This document shows positions 56,301 through 64,000 of a stretch of 64,000 nucleotides of DNA, one piece after another (the stretch's first letter is position 1; every line of letters begins with the position of its first letter). The notes below the pieces were generated by a model that was given only the letters and a program-made list of their open reading frames with translations, had not been told where the DNA came from and ran no database searches. A program made the translations under genes and the position numbers. Origin of the DNA: Limnomonas spitsbergensis (taxonomy: Eukaryota; Chlorophyta; Chlorophyceae; Chlamydomonadales); contig JAYJMM010000017.1 in NCBI GenBank assembly GCA_037349105.1, positions 248,001 through 312,000 on the forward strand, written 5' to 3'.

Positions 56301-59300
56301 ATCATCTTCAAAGGCGAACATGCCCATGATTTATCTGTTATCATCCGCCACAATCATCTAAAGGCAAAACTTCTCGGCAACAAGAGGCTAGTCCCCTCAA
56401 CCCAAAAAATATGGCGCGCGTTTACCATGGTCGTGGAAAAAAAGGTGCATTCATCCGGGAGCCAGGGGGGGGAAAGAAAGGGAGGGGGGGGAAAAGCAAG
56501 GGGGGGATTATAAAAGGAGGGCTAATGCTCCGACAGACATCACCCAATGCACAGTGAGCATCCCCCCCGAAATTTCCCCCCTGCAACATAATTACCCCCT
56601 GCCCCATATATCAATTAGGGCTCAACCCAAGAGGCCAGTCCATCTCTCGTCAGACCATCTCGAAAAGGCAGTCCCTATCTCATCTGCTTATCTCCAGAGG
56701 CAAGCCCCCATCACAGCAGGTCAGTCCCTATCTCATCTGCTTATCTCCAGAGGCAAGCCCCCATCACAGCAGGTCAGTCCCTATCTCATCTGATCATCTC
56801 CAGAGGCAAGCCCCCATCACAGCGGGTCAGTCCCTATCTCATCTGCGTATCTCCAGAGGCAAGCCCCCATCACAGCAGGTCAGTCCCTATCTCATCTGAT
56901 CATCTCCAGAGGCAAGCCCCCATCACAGCAGGTCAGTCCCTATCTCATCTGCTTATCTCCAGAGGCAAGCCCCCATCACAGCAGGTCAGTCCCTATCTCA
57001 TCTGATCATCTCCAGAGGCAAGCCCCCATCACAGCAGGTCAGTCCCTATCTCATCTGCTTATCTCCAGAGGCAAGCCCCCATCACAGCAGGTCAGTCCCT
57101 ATCTCATCTGCTTATCTCCAGAGGCAAGCCCCCATCACAGCAGGTCAGTCCCTATCTCATCTGCTTATCTCCAGAGGCAAGCCCCCATCACAGCACGTCA
57201 GTCCCTATCTCATCTGCTTATCTCCAGAGGCAAGCCCCCATCACAGCAGGTCAGTCCCTATCTCATCTGCTTATCTCCAGAGGCAAGCCCCCATCACAGC
57301 AGGTCAGTCCCTATCTCATCTGCTTATCTCCAGAGGCAAGCCCCCATCACAGCAGGTCAGTCCCTATCTCATCTGATCATCTCCAGAGGCAAGCCCCCAT
57401 CACAGCAGGTCAGTCCCTATCTCATCTGCTTATCTCCAGAGGCAAGCCCCCATCACAGCAGGTCAGTCCCTATCTCATCTGATCATCTCCAGAGGCAAGC
57501 CCCCATCACAGCGGGTCAGTCCCTATCTCATCTGCTTATCTCCAGAGGCAAGCCCCCATCACAGCAGGTCAGTCCCTATCTCATCTGCTTATCTCCAGAG
57601 GCAAGCCCCCATCACAGCAGGTCAGTCCCTATCTCATCTGATCATCTCCAGAGGCAAGCCCCCATCACAGCAGGTCAGTCCCTATCTCATCTGATCATCT
57701 CCAGAGGCAAGCCCCCATCACAGCAGGTCAGTCCCTATCTCATCTGCTTATCTCCAGAGGCAAGCCCCCATCACAGCAGGTCAGTCCCTATCTCATCTGA
57801 TCATCTCCAGTGGCAAGCCCCCATCACAGCAGGTCAGTCCCTATCTCATCTGCTTATCTCCAGAGGCAAGCCCCCATCACAGCAGGTCAGTCCCTATCTC
57901 ATCTGATCATCTCCAGAGGCAAGCCCCCATCACAGCTGGTCAGTCCCTATCTCATCTGCTGATCTCCAGAGGCAAGCCCCCATCACAGCAGGTCAGTCCC
58001 TATCTCATCTGATCATCTCCAGAGGCAAAACCCCCTCATGAGCTCCTCACCAGTCTGGAGGGCCTTCTGGAGTGCCTCCAGGAGCTGGTCAAGGTTTCCT
58101 GTTGGGGGAGAATGCAAGAGGGGGAGAGGGGAGCAAATTATAGGGAGGCGGGGAGGAGGGAGCATGCAAGAGGGGGAGAGGGGGCACGCAGACAAGGGTG
58201 ATAGGGAGGATCAAGCAGATAAGGGAGGGGAGGGGGGGGGCGATCGTACGAGGAGGGTGGACAGCCAGGATTGGTGTAGTGCGGATTCAAAAATGCATGT
58301 GGGGACGCACAGCTTTCCAAATCCTCCCCATGCAGCCCCCCTTGGACACCCCCTTACAACCCCCTTACCCGTTCCCTAATACCCCCCCCCCCCCCTCCGC
58401 TGACACATGCCCATGCAGCCCCCATTACAAGCACCCCTTTCCGGGTCCCCATTTACCCCCTCCCCCCTGCTGACACATCCCCCCCCTCTCCCTCCCCCCC
58501 CCTGAGGCCCAGTGCCCACGCGCCTGCAGTCATGAGCTCAAACACGAGAGCCTTGCTTTGAGGCGTCCAACAGGTGCCGCGCAGCTGCACAATGCAGGGG
58601 TGATGGTAGCGGCGCAGCACCTGCAGGCCAGCAGCAGCAGAGGCAGCAGGCCAGCAGGTCAGCAGGACAAAGCAGCAGAGGCAGCAGGCCAGCAGGTCAG
58701 CAGCAGCAGCAGCAGCAGGCAAAACTAGGCAGCAGGACAGCAGGTTAGCAGGACGGCAGCAAGGCAACAACACCTGCAGGACAGCAGCAGCAGAGGCAGC
58801 AGGCCAGCAGGCCAGCAGGACAAAGCAGCAGAGGCAGCAGGCCAGCAGCAGCAACAAAGGCAACAACACCTGCAGGACAAAGCAGCAGAGGCAGCAGGCC
58901 AGCAGGTCAGCAGCAGCAACAAAGGCAACAACACCTGCAGCAGGTCAGCGGGTCAGCAGCAGCAGCAGATGCCACACAGCTGCACGAAGCAGGGGTGGTG
59001 GAAACGGCGCAGCACCTGCAGGCCAGCAGCAGCAGAGGCAGCAGGCCAGCAGGTTAGCAGGACAGCAGCAGCAGGCCAGCAATTCAACAGCAGGTCGGCA
59101 TTTCAGCAGGTCAGCCACAACATCAAGCACATCTCAGCCTCACTATGCAGACGAGCACATAACACCAAGCCAACCCCAGTTCCTAGGCCGCCGCATGCTG
59201 CTCAACCCCAGTTCCTAGGCCGCCGCATGCTGCTCAACCCCAGTTCCTAGGCCGCCGCATGCTGCTCAACCCCAGTTCCTAGGCCGCCGCATGCTGCTCA

Positions 59301-60631
59301 ACCCCAGTTCCTAGGCCGCCGCATGCTGCTCAACCCCAGTTCCTAGGCCGCCGCATGCTGCTCAACCCCAGTTCCTAGGCCGCCGCATGCTGCTCAACCC
59401 CAGTTCCTAGGCCGCCGCATGCTGCTCAACCCCAGTTCCTAGGCCGCCGCATGCTGCTCAACCCCAGTTCCTAGGCCGCCGCATGCTGCTCAACCCCAGT
59501 TCCTAGGCCGCCGCATGCTGCTCAACCCCACCTTGACTTCCGGGTCCAAGCTCATCATGAGATCCAGGTTGACAACAAGCAATACATAACACCAAGGCAA
59601 GCCCGGCTCCAGGGCCGCCGCGTGCGGCTCAACCTCAGGGTTGACAACAAGCAATACATTACACCAAGGCAAGCCCGGCACCGGGGCCGCCGCATGCTGT
59701 TCAACCTCGGGTTTAGGGTTTGGGGTTTAGGGTTCACCTTGACTTCAAGGTCCAAGCTCTCGTCGGAAGGGTCATTGGCCACCTTGATTGCGGCAGGCCC
59801 CAGGCCTGACAGGTAGCCGCGGTACACCTGCAAGTATGAGCAGGAGGTATGGAGGTATGGAAGGGAGGTATGGAGGTGTGGAGGTGTGGACTGTAGGCAT
59901 GGCATATCAGTATAAAGGTGTGGACAGGAGGCATGTTCAGGTCTCAAGTCAGACAAGTAAGCGCGGTACACCTGCGGGCATGAACGGGAGGTATGGAGGT
60001 ATGGGCAGGCAGTACAGAGGTGCAGGCAGGTCCCAGGCCTGGCAGGTAAACATGATATACCAACAGGTGAGCTATGGGCGGGATGATTCGGCAGTCGTGT
60101 ATATCATTAGAGTTCGGAGTCCCCCGTTGGTCAGGAAGTGTCGAAGGGCTGCAGGCCAGCCACAGGGGAAGGTGCGGACGGCCAGGCCATGCACCAGAGG
60201 ATCGGTGGGCAGGAGCCAGTTAAATCAGTACCCCCCTCAATGATTGAGAAATGTGACCTTGGGGGAAATTTGTGAGGGTTTTGCAAATGTTGCAAGATTC
60301 TTGCCGGGTTTGGGGAGTAACGCTTTACATCACTTGCGTTACCTTTCTCTGCAGTTCAGGTGCACATTTTGAAAAGAAACACTTTTGAATGTATGCGTTG
60401 ATGCTAGAATAGCTTGCTTCGACTAGCTAGAACAGCTTGCTTCGACCTCCGGGCCCCGGTCCTGCAGTACATACACACGTGTCGCCTTGGCTACCAATAC
60501 ACTTGCCTTGCCATAGCCTCCCACACCAATCAGGCAGCAGTTGCTGAACTTGTGTGTGGCAGTGGCAATCTCCTCCGTGGTGAACAGGCGCTGGTGACTG
60601 GGCACTGCGGTGCTTGTGGTCCCGTCCCGGC
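47301..60631 (-). CDS. Receptor-like/U-box-like Ser/Thr kinase with insertions (5' end open)
   Basis: Exons: 60631-60507, 59827-59738, 58620-58524, 58098-58051, 55813-55482, 54376-54310, 52822-52437, 51299-51216, 50270-50109, 49187-48427, 48066-47301. After two leading bases they give 971 codons plus stop, in phase throughout. Motifs in order: LFTTEEIATATHKFS, Gly loop IGVGGYGKVYRG, AAIKVAND (Lys), LDLEVKVL (Glu), LVFELMTAGNLDQLL, IAWRDVIRIAYQ, VVHRDIKPGNILLDD, ADVGLA (DVG in place of DFG, as in plant U-box kinases), YLDPLY where relatives have DPEY, SDIYALGLVMCQMVVG and RCASAERHDRPSS. All catalytic residues are present. Exon 5 adds an Ala-run insert of about 85 residues. Exon 7 adds a Gly/His-rich activation-loop insert of about 90. 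The C-terminal 500 residues are low complexity (Gln run, repeated QLPVAS) and unrecognised. The frame stays open upstream to an ATG at 60935, so the first exon may be longer; alternatively more exons lie upstream. The substrate is unknown. Confidence 0.82.
48067..48145 (-). repeat. Copy of kinase last-exon start
   Basis: 76 bp upstream of the last exon's acceptor, a near-copy of the acceptor and exon start (ATGCAG|GTACATGTACAGCCTGCTGGG against GTACATGTACAACCTGTTGGG) is placed in tandem. Either acceptor could be used; the downstream one is preferred because the frame is open only from it. Confidence 0.7.
49188..50108. repeat. Kinase intron 9: repeat B copy and CTATAAAAAGTG tandem
   Basis: 49340-49490 is a loose repeat B copy (GCAAGCCCTGCAGCTTGAGC, AGGTCGGTCAAGG, TGGCGCGC). 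49545-49705 has about five units of about 33 bp around GTCCGGTGTGCTATAAAAAG. The rest is AT-rich with no exon. Confidence 0.6.
50290..50830. repeat. GA-rich tandem array in kinase intron 8
   Basis: A purine-only tract on the + strand with units such as GAGGCAGAGGGTGAGGAGG (18-36 bp steps), pyrimidine-only on the gene strand. It runs up to the acceptor of exon 9 (50270), so it may be an expanded polypyrimidine tract. The long Glu- and Pro/Leu-rich frames are artefacts. Confidence 0.85.
50940..51216 (-). repeat. 64-bp array made of kinase exon-8 end plus donor
   Basis: Exon 8 ends with code for VVGCEDPK and donor GTGGGTAGGG. Four further copies of about 27 exon bases plus donor plus about 30 intron bases follow on the gene strand at steps of 63-66 bp. 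All keep GATCCCAA at the exon end, and three keep AAG|GTGGGT. Confidence 0.92.
51680..52437 (-). repeat. 63-bp array made of kinase exon-7 end plus donor
   Basis: Exon 7 ends CTGTACGCCCAG|GTAGGT. On the gene strand five clear copies follow at 62-64 bp with (C/T)TGTACGCCCAG|GTAG(G/C/T)TTTT and a constant ATCATGAAACCTAACTGGA-like part. Decayed copies of TACACCCAGG persist to about 51690. Similarity to the exon end falls with distance from it. Confidence 0.9.
52823..54309. repeat. Kinase intron 6: 24-bp array and 130-bp duplication
   Basis: 53160-53450 has about twelve units of GTAGCTGAACTGTATCTGAA plus CACG. 53584-53705 and 53720-53832 are direct repeats (TTGGTCGGGGAAGGGTT to GGCCCCGAGCTGTGC). 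53880-54200 has a loose duplication around TTGAGCC(A/C)TAACC. No exon needed. Confidence 0.75.
54377..55481 (-). repeat. Kinase intron 5: donor copies and acceptor copies
   Basis: The end of exon 5 (IAWRDVIRIAYQ|GTAAGA) is copied about 109 bp downstream on the gene strand (about 55368-55400, still TTTCAG|GTAAGA) and again in decayed form near 55260-55310. Copies of the exon 6 start (GTCAGATCTCGTCGG-like with CCCTGTCAG) occur near 54550-54575 and 54855-54880. Telomere-like TTTAGGGATTTTGGGCTTAG sits at 55063-55095. Confidence 0.7.
56635..58025. repeat. 53-bp tandem array in kinase intron 4
   Basis: Unit GCAAGCCCCCATCACAGCAG followed by GTCAGTCCCTATCTCATCTG and CTTATCTCCAGAG, about 26 copies with two variants (CTGCTTATC and CTGATCATC) interleaved. 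It begins about 25 bp past the exon 4 donor on the gene strand but does not contain exon sequence. Confidence 0.96.
58621..59525 (-). repeat. Kinase intron 2: CAG array, exon-3 copy and 32-bp array
   Basis: 58625-59100 is an irregular GCAGCAGGCCAGCAGGTCA array. Inside it, 58965-59018 is a partial copy of the start of exon 3 (acceptor CTGCAG and code for VLRRFHHPCFVQLCGIC). 59165-59525 has eleven near-perfect 32-bp units (CTCAACCCCAGTTCCTAGGC plus CGCCGCATGCTG). Confidence 0.88.
59526..59737 (-). repeat. Copy of kinase exon-2 end and TTTAGGG tract
   Basis: 59526-59560 copies the exon 2 end (code SLDPEVK, then GTGGGG) about 200 bp downstream of the true donor. 59600-59705 is a duplicated 70-bp block. 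59704-59735 is a short telomere-like run, GGGTTTAGGGTTTGGGGTTT, directly after the true donor AAG|GTGAAC. Confidence 0.7.
59935..60070 (-). repeat. Two partial copies of kinase exon-2 start
   Basis: Upstream of exon 2 on the gene strand, copies of its acceptor and first codons occur near 59935-59980 (code VYRAYLSDLRPE) and 60025-60065 (diverged, YLPGLGP). The true exon reads VYRGYLSGLGPA. Both sides of this exon therefore carry partial copies. Confidence 0.65.
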
Positions 60632-61117
60632 CTGCAGGTGACGTGGAGGTGACGTGGGGGTCGATTTTGTAATGGAAGATATTATAAGGCGATTCAGAAT
60701 TGTTGGGAATTATGTGTTGGACACTCAGTATCGCGGCAAGATCGCTGCCCACACCGCGGTGAGGAGCAAATACAACCCTTATGCGCGAGTCCGAGTCTTC
60801 GACTTGCGCACCTTCGCCGGCAATGCCATTCAAAGGCTGGGTCTGATATGTCTGCATGCAATCGGTATGAGTTAGGCCCAGAGAATCGGGCAGGTCATTC
60901 AGACTGACTAAATTCCACACTTCCATTCTTTTCATACCAAACTGTCAAATGCTGTTCAGTTCCCGGTGATTCTCAGAGCCTCTACACAATCCAGACAAGC
61001 CAAACATGCACACAGATCACTCTGTTGATTATTTAATCCATGCACATTACCTGTACCTGCTGTATACTTTGTATACTGCCATACTGGTCATTTGCTCTCA
61101 CACCATTGTGTTCAGGG

Positions 61118-61173
61118 GTCAATGACGTTACACCTCTGGGCCATGCACAAGAAGGCTCGGCCGCGTGGGCGCC
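61118..61173 (+). repeat. Single end of element family A
   Basis: GTCAATGACGTTACACCTCT, then GGGCCATGCACAAGAAGGCT and CGGCCGCGTGGGCGCCC: the best-preserved copy of the family terminus. No inverted partner within 1 kb. Confidence 0.65.
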
Positions 61174-62063
61174 CAACTGTTCAAAAGGGATAAAAATAAG
61201 TGGGATGTAGATCACTGGTTTTCGCTTACTGTCTTAGTGTATAAAGTGCCTGTACCGATTTACGGGCACATGTCCCATGCATCAAATGTGATGCTCTGAT
61301 GGACTGTGAAAACTTCACAAACAACTTCAGAGCTACATGCCTGGGACGTTCCCAGGAACTGTTTGGACTTGCTGTACGCCCAAGTAGGATTTAGGGTTAA
61401 GGAAGAAAGAAAGCCAGAATCCTTTTCTGCAGTCAAAATTGGGGTTTAGCCGGTGACTGCCTTGGCCTGCTGCACGCCCGTGTGGAGGTGATACTTTGGG
61501 GTTCAAACGATTTATCGAGTGTATCTATCGGCTCGCTCATGTGGCGAGTACGGACAATTAGTTTGCAAAATTGCAATAACCACACACACACACACCTTAC
61601 CCCCCCCCACACTCACTGGGCACTGGCCCCTCATACCCCTGCTGTAGATCATGCAGCTAAATCCCTGGGAAATGCCTGGGAAGTTCTCTATCAACAGACA
61701 TTCATGCAACCGGTACCTATGCAGTAAGCTACCAGGCAGTCATCCATGTTCTCCTCCTCCTCTGCCTCTTCCTCTGAGGCCCGCCTAACTGTCGCATCTT
61801 CCTCTTCTTCTTCTTACTCCTCCTCCTCCTCCTCCTCCCGCTCCTCTGTGAGCTTGGCCTTGGTTTTTGCTGGACGCAAGATTCGTGCGCACCTCTGGTG
61901 CGCACTATCGGGTTTCCGAATTAATATTAGCACGCAGCAAGTCCGCGCAGCGCATGAAACTCTTAATTTCACATGATGGCTAGAGCGTAAGTAGTGCAAG
62001 ATGTATTTATCATGGAAGGTTCGTACTGTATAGGTAGTGCACCCTAAGGCACGGGCGACCAAT

Positions 62064-62120
62064 GTTAATGACGCTACACCTCTGGGCCCTGCTCAAAAAA
62101 GGCTCGGCTGCGTGGGTGCC
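62064..62120 (+). repeat. Single end of element family A
   Basis: GTTAATGACGCTACACCTCT, GGGCCCTGCTCAAAAAAGGC, TCGGCTGCGTGGGTGCC. Same orientation as the copy at 61118, so the two do not form one element with inverted ends. Confidence 0.65.
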
Positions 62121-64000
62121 TAACTAAATATAGGGTTGGGAGGACAGAACGAAACAAACACCAGGGGGCAGGGAAGAAAAGGAGGGTGAAAATTGGGATA
62201 TAAAGTGAAGGGACAGACAAAAGGCTGGAAAAGAAAATCAAAGGAAGTGCCAGCAGCTGAAAAACGTCTAAGTACGCCTCAGCGATATTTACCACGTCTT
62301 GCACAAAGGCAAGGTGACCTAAGTAAAAAGAACAGAAGTCACTCTTAATTGAATATTTATGCAATTGCCGGTAAGCTCTAGTTTTGGCAGAATCGAGACG
62401 CTTTGCGTCCAACACAGCTTCTCTGCACGTTCCCTACATGCTAAGGCAAAAGACTTAAACAGCAATCAGCGAGCTCCCCGCTTGAGGGGAAAGTGAGGGC
62501 AAATTGTCGCTTACCGTTGCTAATGTCGCATACCGTGTAGGACATAAACTTGTTCCCATGCTAGGTATGGCCTGCCTGTCTGATCCCTGTGGGGGTGTAA
62601 TATTACTTTTAGTAATTATCCTATTGCGGTTCAGCCAGAATTTAGCTACATCCCGGCCTATGGCCGGCAGGGCTTGCTGCAACAAGCCATGTTCCTTGGG
62701 CCGGCGACCGGCCGCTGGCCGGGCAAGGTTTGGTCTCGATCGACCCAGCTGTGCCTGCCCAGAAATCCCTGGAAAGAGGTGTAGCACGCAGTCACACACT
62801 CAAGTAGTTGCAAGCACTGATGTCGACCGGTGGTGAAACATATCCACACAACAACCATCAGAGGGCACCCACTGACTTCATGTTCTCTTCTCGCCTGCTT
62901 TACCCCTGCGTTGGAGGTGTTTCAGAGTTTTAGTAGACTATGCACAGGTTTTGATCAGCTACCTTAGAGTGCAGAATAAAATGTACAGCATCAAGTCTCT
63001 ACACGCTGGCATGAAGCAAATTGTACAGCTTTTCAGATGTATATGATCCATACGGCATGTTCACCGAACGTCAAAGGTCGGGCGAGCGACAAAGATTAGA
63101 CCAATTGAAGGAAGTGAAGCGCACGATTGCTTCTCTGGCTGACCAAGTATATGTTGCGCACCAGACAACTGCTGTGCAGCCGCTTTGGGGGCAATGGGAG
63201 CCATGACTTGACTGACAGCCGCTGTCCTAGGCAGCAAGGCCTGATGCACCAGCCCCCCTGTACTATATCAGACTAAGTAATAGTACGTTGCTGACTGACC
63301 CCGGGGAATATCCAGTGTCCTTCCGTAAGGAATATGTGATAGACATAAGGAGGCAGGTACACTGAAAATAAGCATACCAGGAAATCTTCTGTGTCCGTTT
63401 GAAGGCTACTGGTAGTGTGAAACGCCATTTCCCGGGCTACTTCAGGGTTTTAGGAGGTTCCAATAAAAAAACAGTTACGAAATCCATGTTACCCCTCGCG
63501 CATGTCTTGTGAAGACCTCTGGTAAAGACTCAGAGCAGGACGAAAATAAAATGAAATGCTGAAACGTGACTTGAGTTTTGTGTCATTGGTGGTGCAGTAC
63601 ACCTCAGGTGCACCGAACAAAAACTGAGCACGGTACTTGCCAGGTGGAGTACCCCCCTGACACTGGCCCCCGCTCTCCTAGAAAGTGTGGAAATTGGGGC
63701 GAAGTCTTCCGTCTGCCAGGTGCCGAACAGTAGTTAGCCGGTTGCGAGACCGCCCAAAATGCCAAAGGATCATCATTTCCTATCCGGCGGCAGCGTCACG
63801 TTCTTGCTGCGCCGTGACGCAGGTAAGCGCAGTGCCCTCGCTCGATACAGCGATACCATCCCATCGGTGCAACAGTCTCGTATCGGATTCCGCTCTGATC
63901 ATGGTTAAGACGATATTATCCATTCTGCGTTTCAGGGGCGTCACTATCTGCGCCCGATTGCAATTGCAGCGGCGTTGCTCCAGCCGCCACGCATGTTTTC

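Larger units (their letters stand above)
60936..64000. other. Region upstream of kinase; no certain gene
   Basis: No exon could be assigned. Two same-orientation family-A ends lie at 61118 and 62064. 62650-62745 resembles part of repeat B. 61750-61885 on the - strand reads AKTKAKLTEEREEEEEE followed by GA|GTAAGA, a possible charged exon of this or another gene, but it could not be linked in phase. The kinase promoter and first exon(s) probably lie in this part. Confidence 0.45.

Noticed and set aside
1..64000. tRNA, rRNA or snRNA genes
   Set aside because: No stretch with convincing cloverleaf box motifs or rRNA-like conserved blocks was seen by eye. A covariance-model search would be decisive and was not possible.

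Overview
The window looks like nuclear DNA of a green alga (Chlorophyta). It has intron-rich genes with GTGAGG/GTGCGT-type donor sites, a pherophorin-type extracellular matrix protein, a plant-type receptor-like/U-box-like kinase, an OFD1 basal-body protein (so the lineage builds cilia), and interstitial TTTAGGG-type telomere motifs. I cannot name the species.

Four protein-coding loci were rebuilt exon by exon, and all reading phases agree across every splice junction. (1) A family-4 glycosyltransferase on the + strand: its last three exons lie at 13814-15751 and its 5' part is outside the window. (2) An OFD1 homologue on the - strand, 36551-19562, 17 exons, 1326 codons plus stop. (3) A two-domain pherophorin on the - strand, 43375-39612, 8 exons, 581 aa. 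(4) A Ser/Thr kinase on the - strand, about 60631-47301, at least 11 exons, at least 971 aa, 5' end unresolved. A degenerate unknown ORF lies at 44514-45500. The rest is intergenic DNA with a small inverted-repeat element family (38378-38753, probably 45808-46126, plus single ends).

The striking feature is how the introns are built. Many consist largely of tandem minisatellites, and in at least eight introns of three genes the repeat unit is a copy of the last 15-45 bases of the upstream exon, plus its 5' splice site, plus some intron. The clearest cases are a 59-bp array in OFD1 intron 7, 63- and 64-bp arrays in the kinase, and, by inference, the 13-kb, 90-bp satellite that opens the window. 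That satellite unit ends in an exon-like stretch coding HTLSDNIPDQ, followed by CAG|GTGGGC, and it fits in phase onto the first visible glycosyltransferase exon. Other copies start at 3' splice sites, and one 1.9-kb array reiterates a branch-point-like plus polypyrimidine unit. Copies next to the true splice site are the most uniform and those farther away are decayed, which suggests arrays growing outward from splice junctions.

The four genes have no evident joint pathway; they are a eukaryotic neighbourhood, not an operon.
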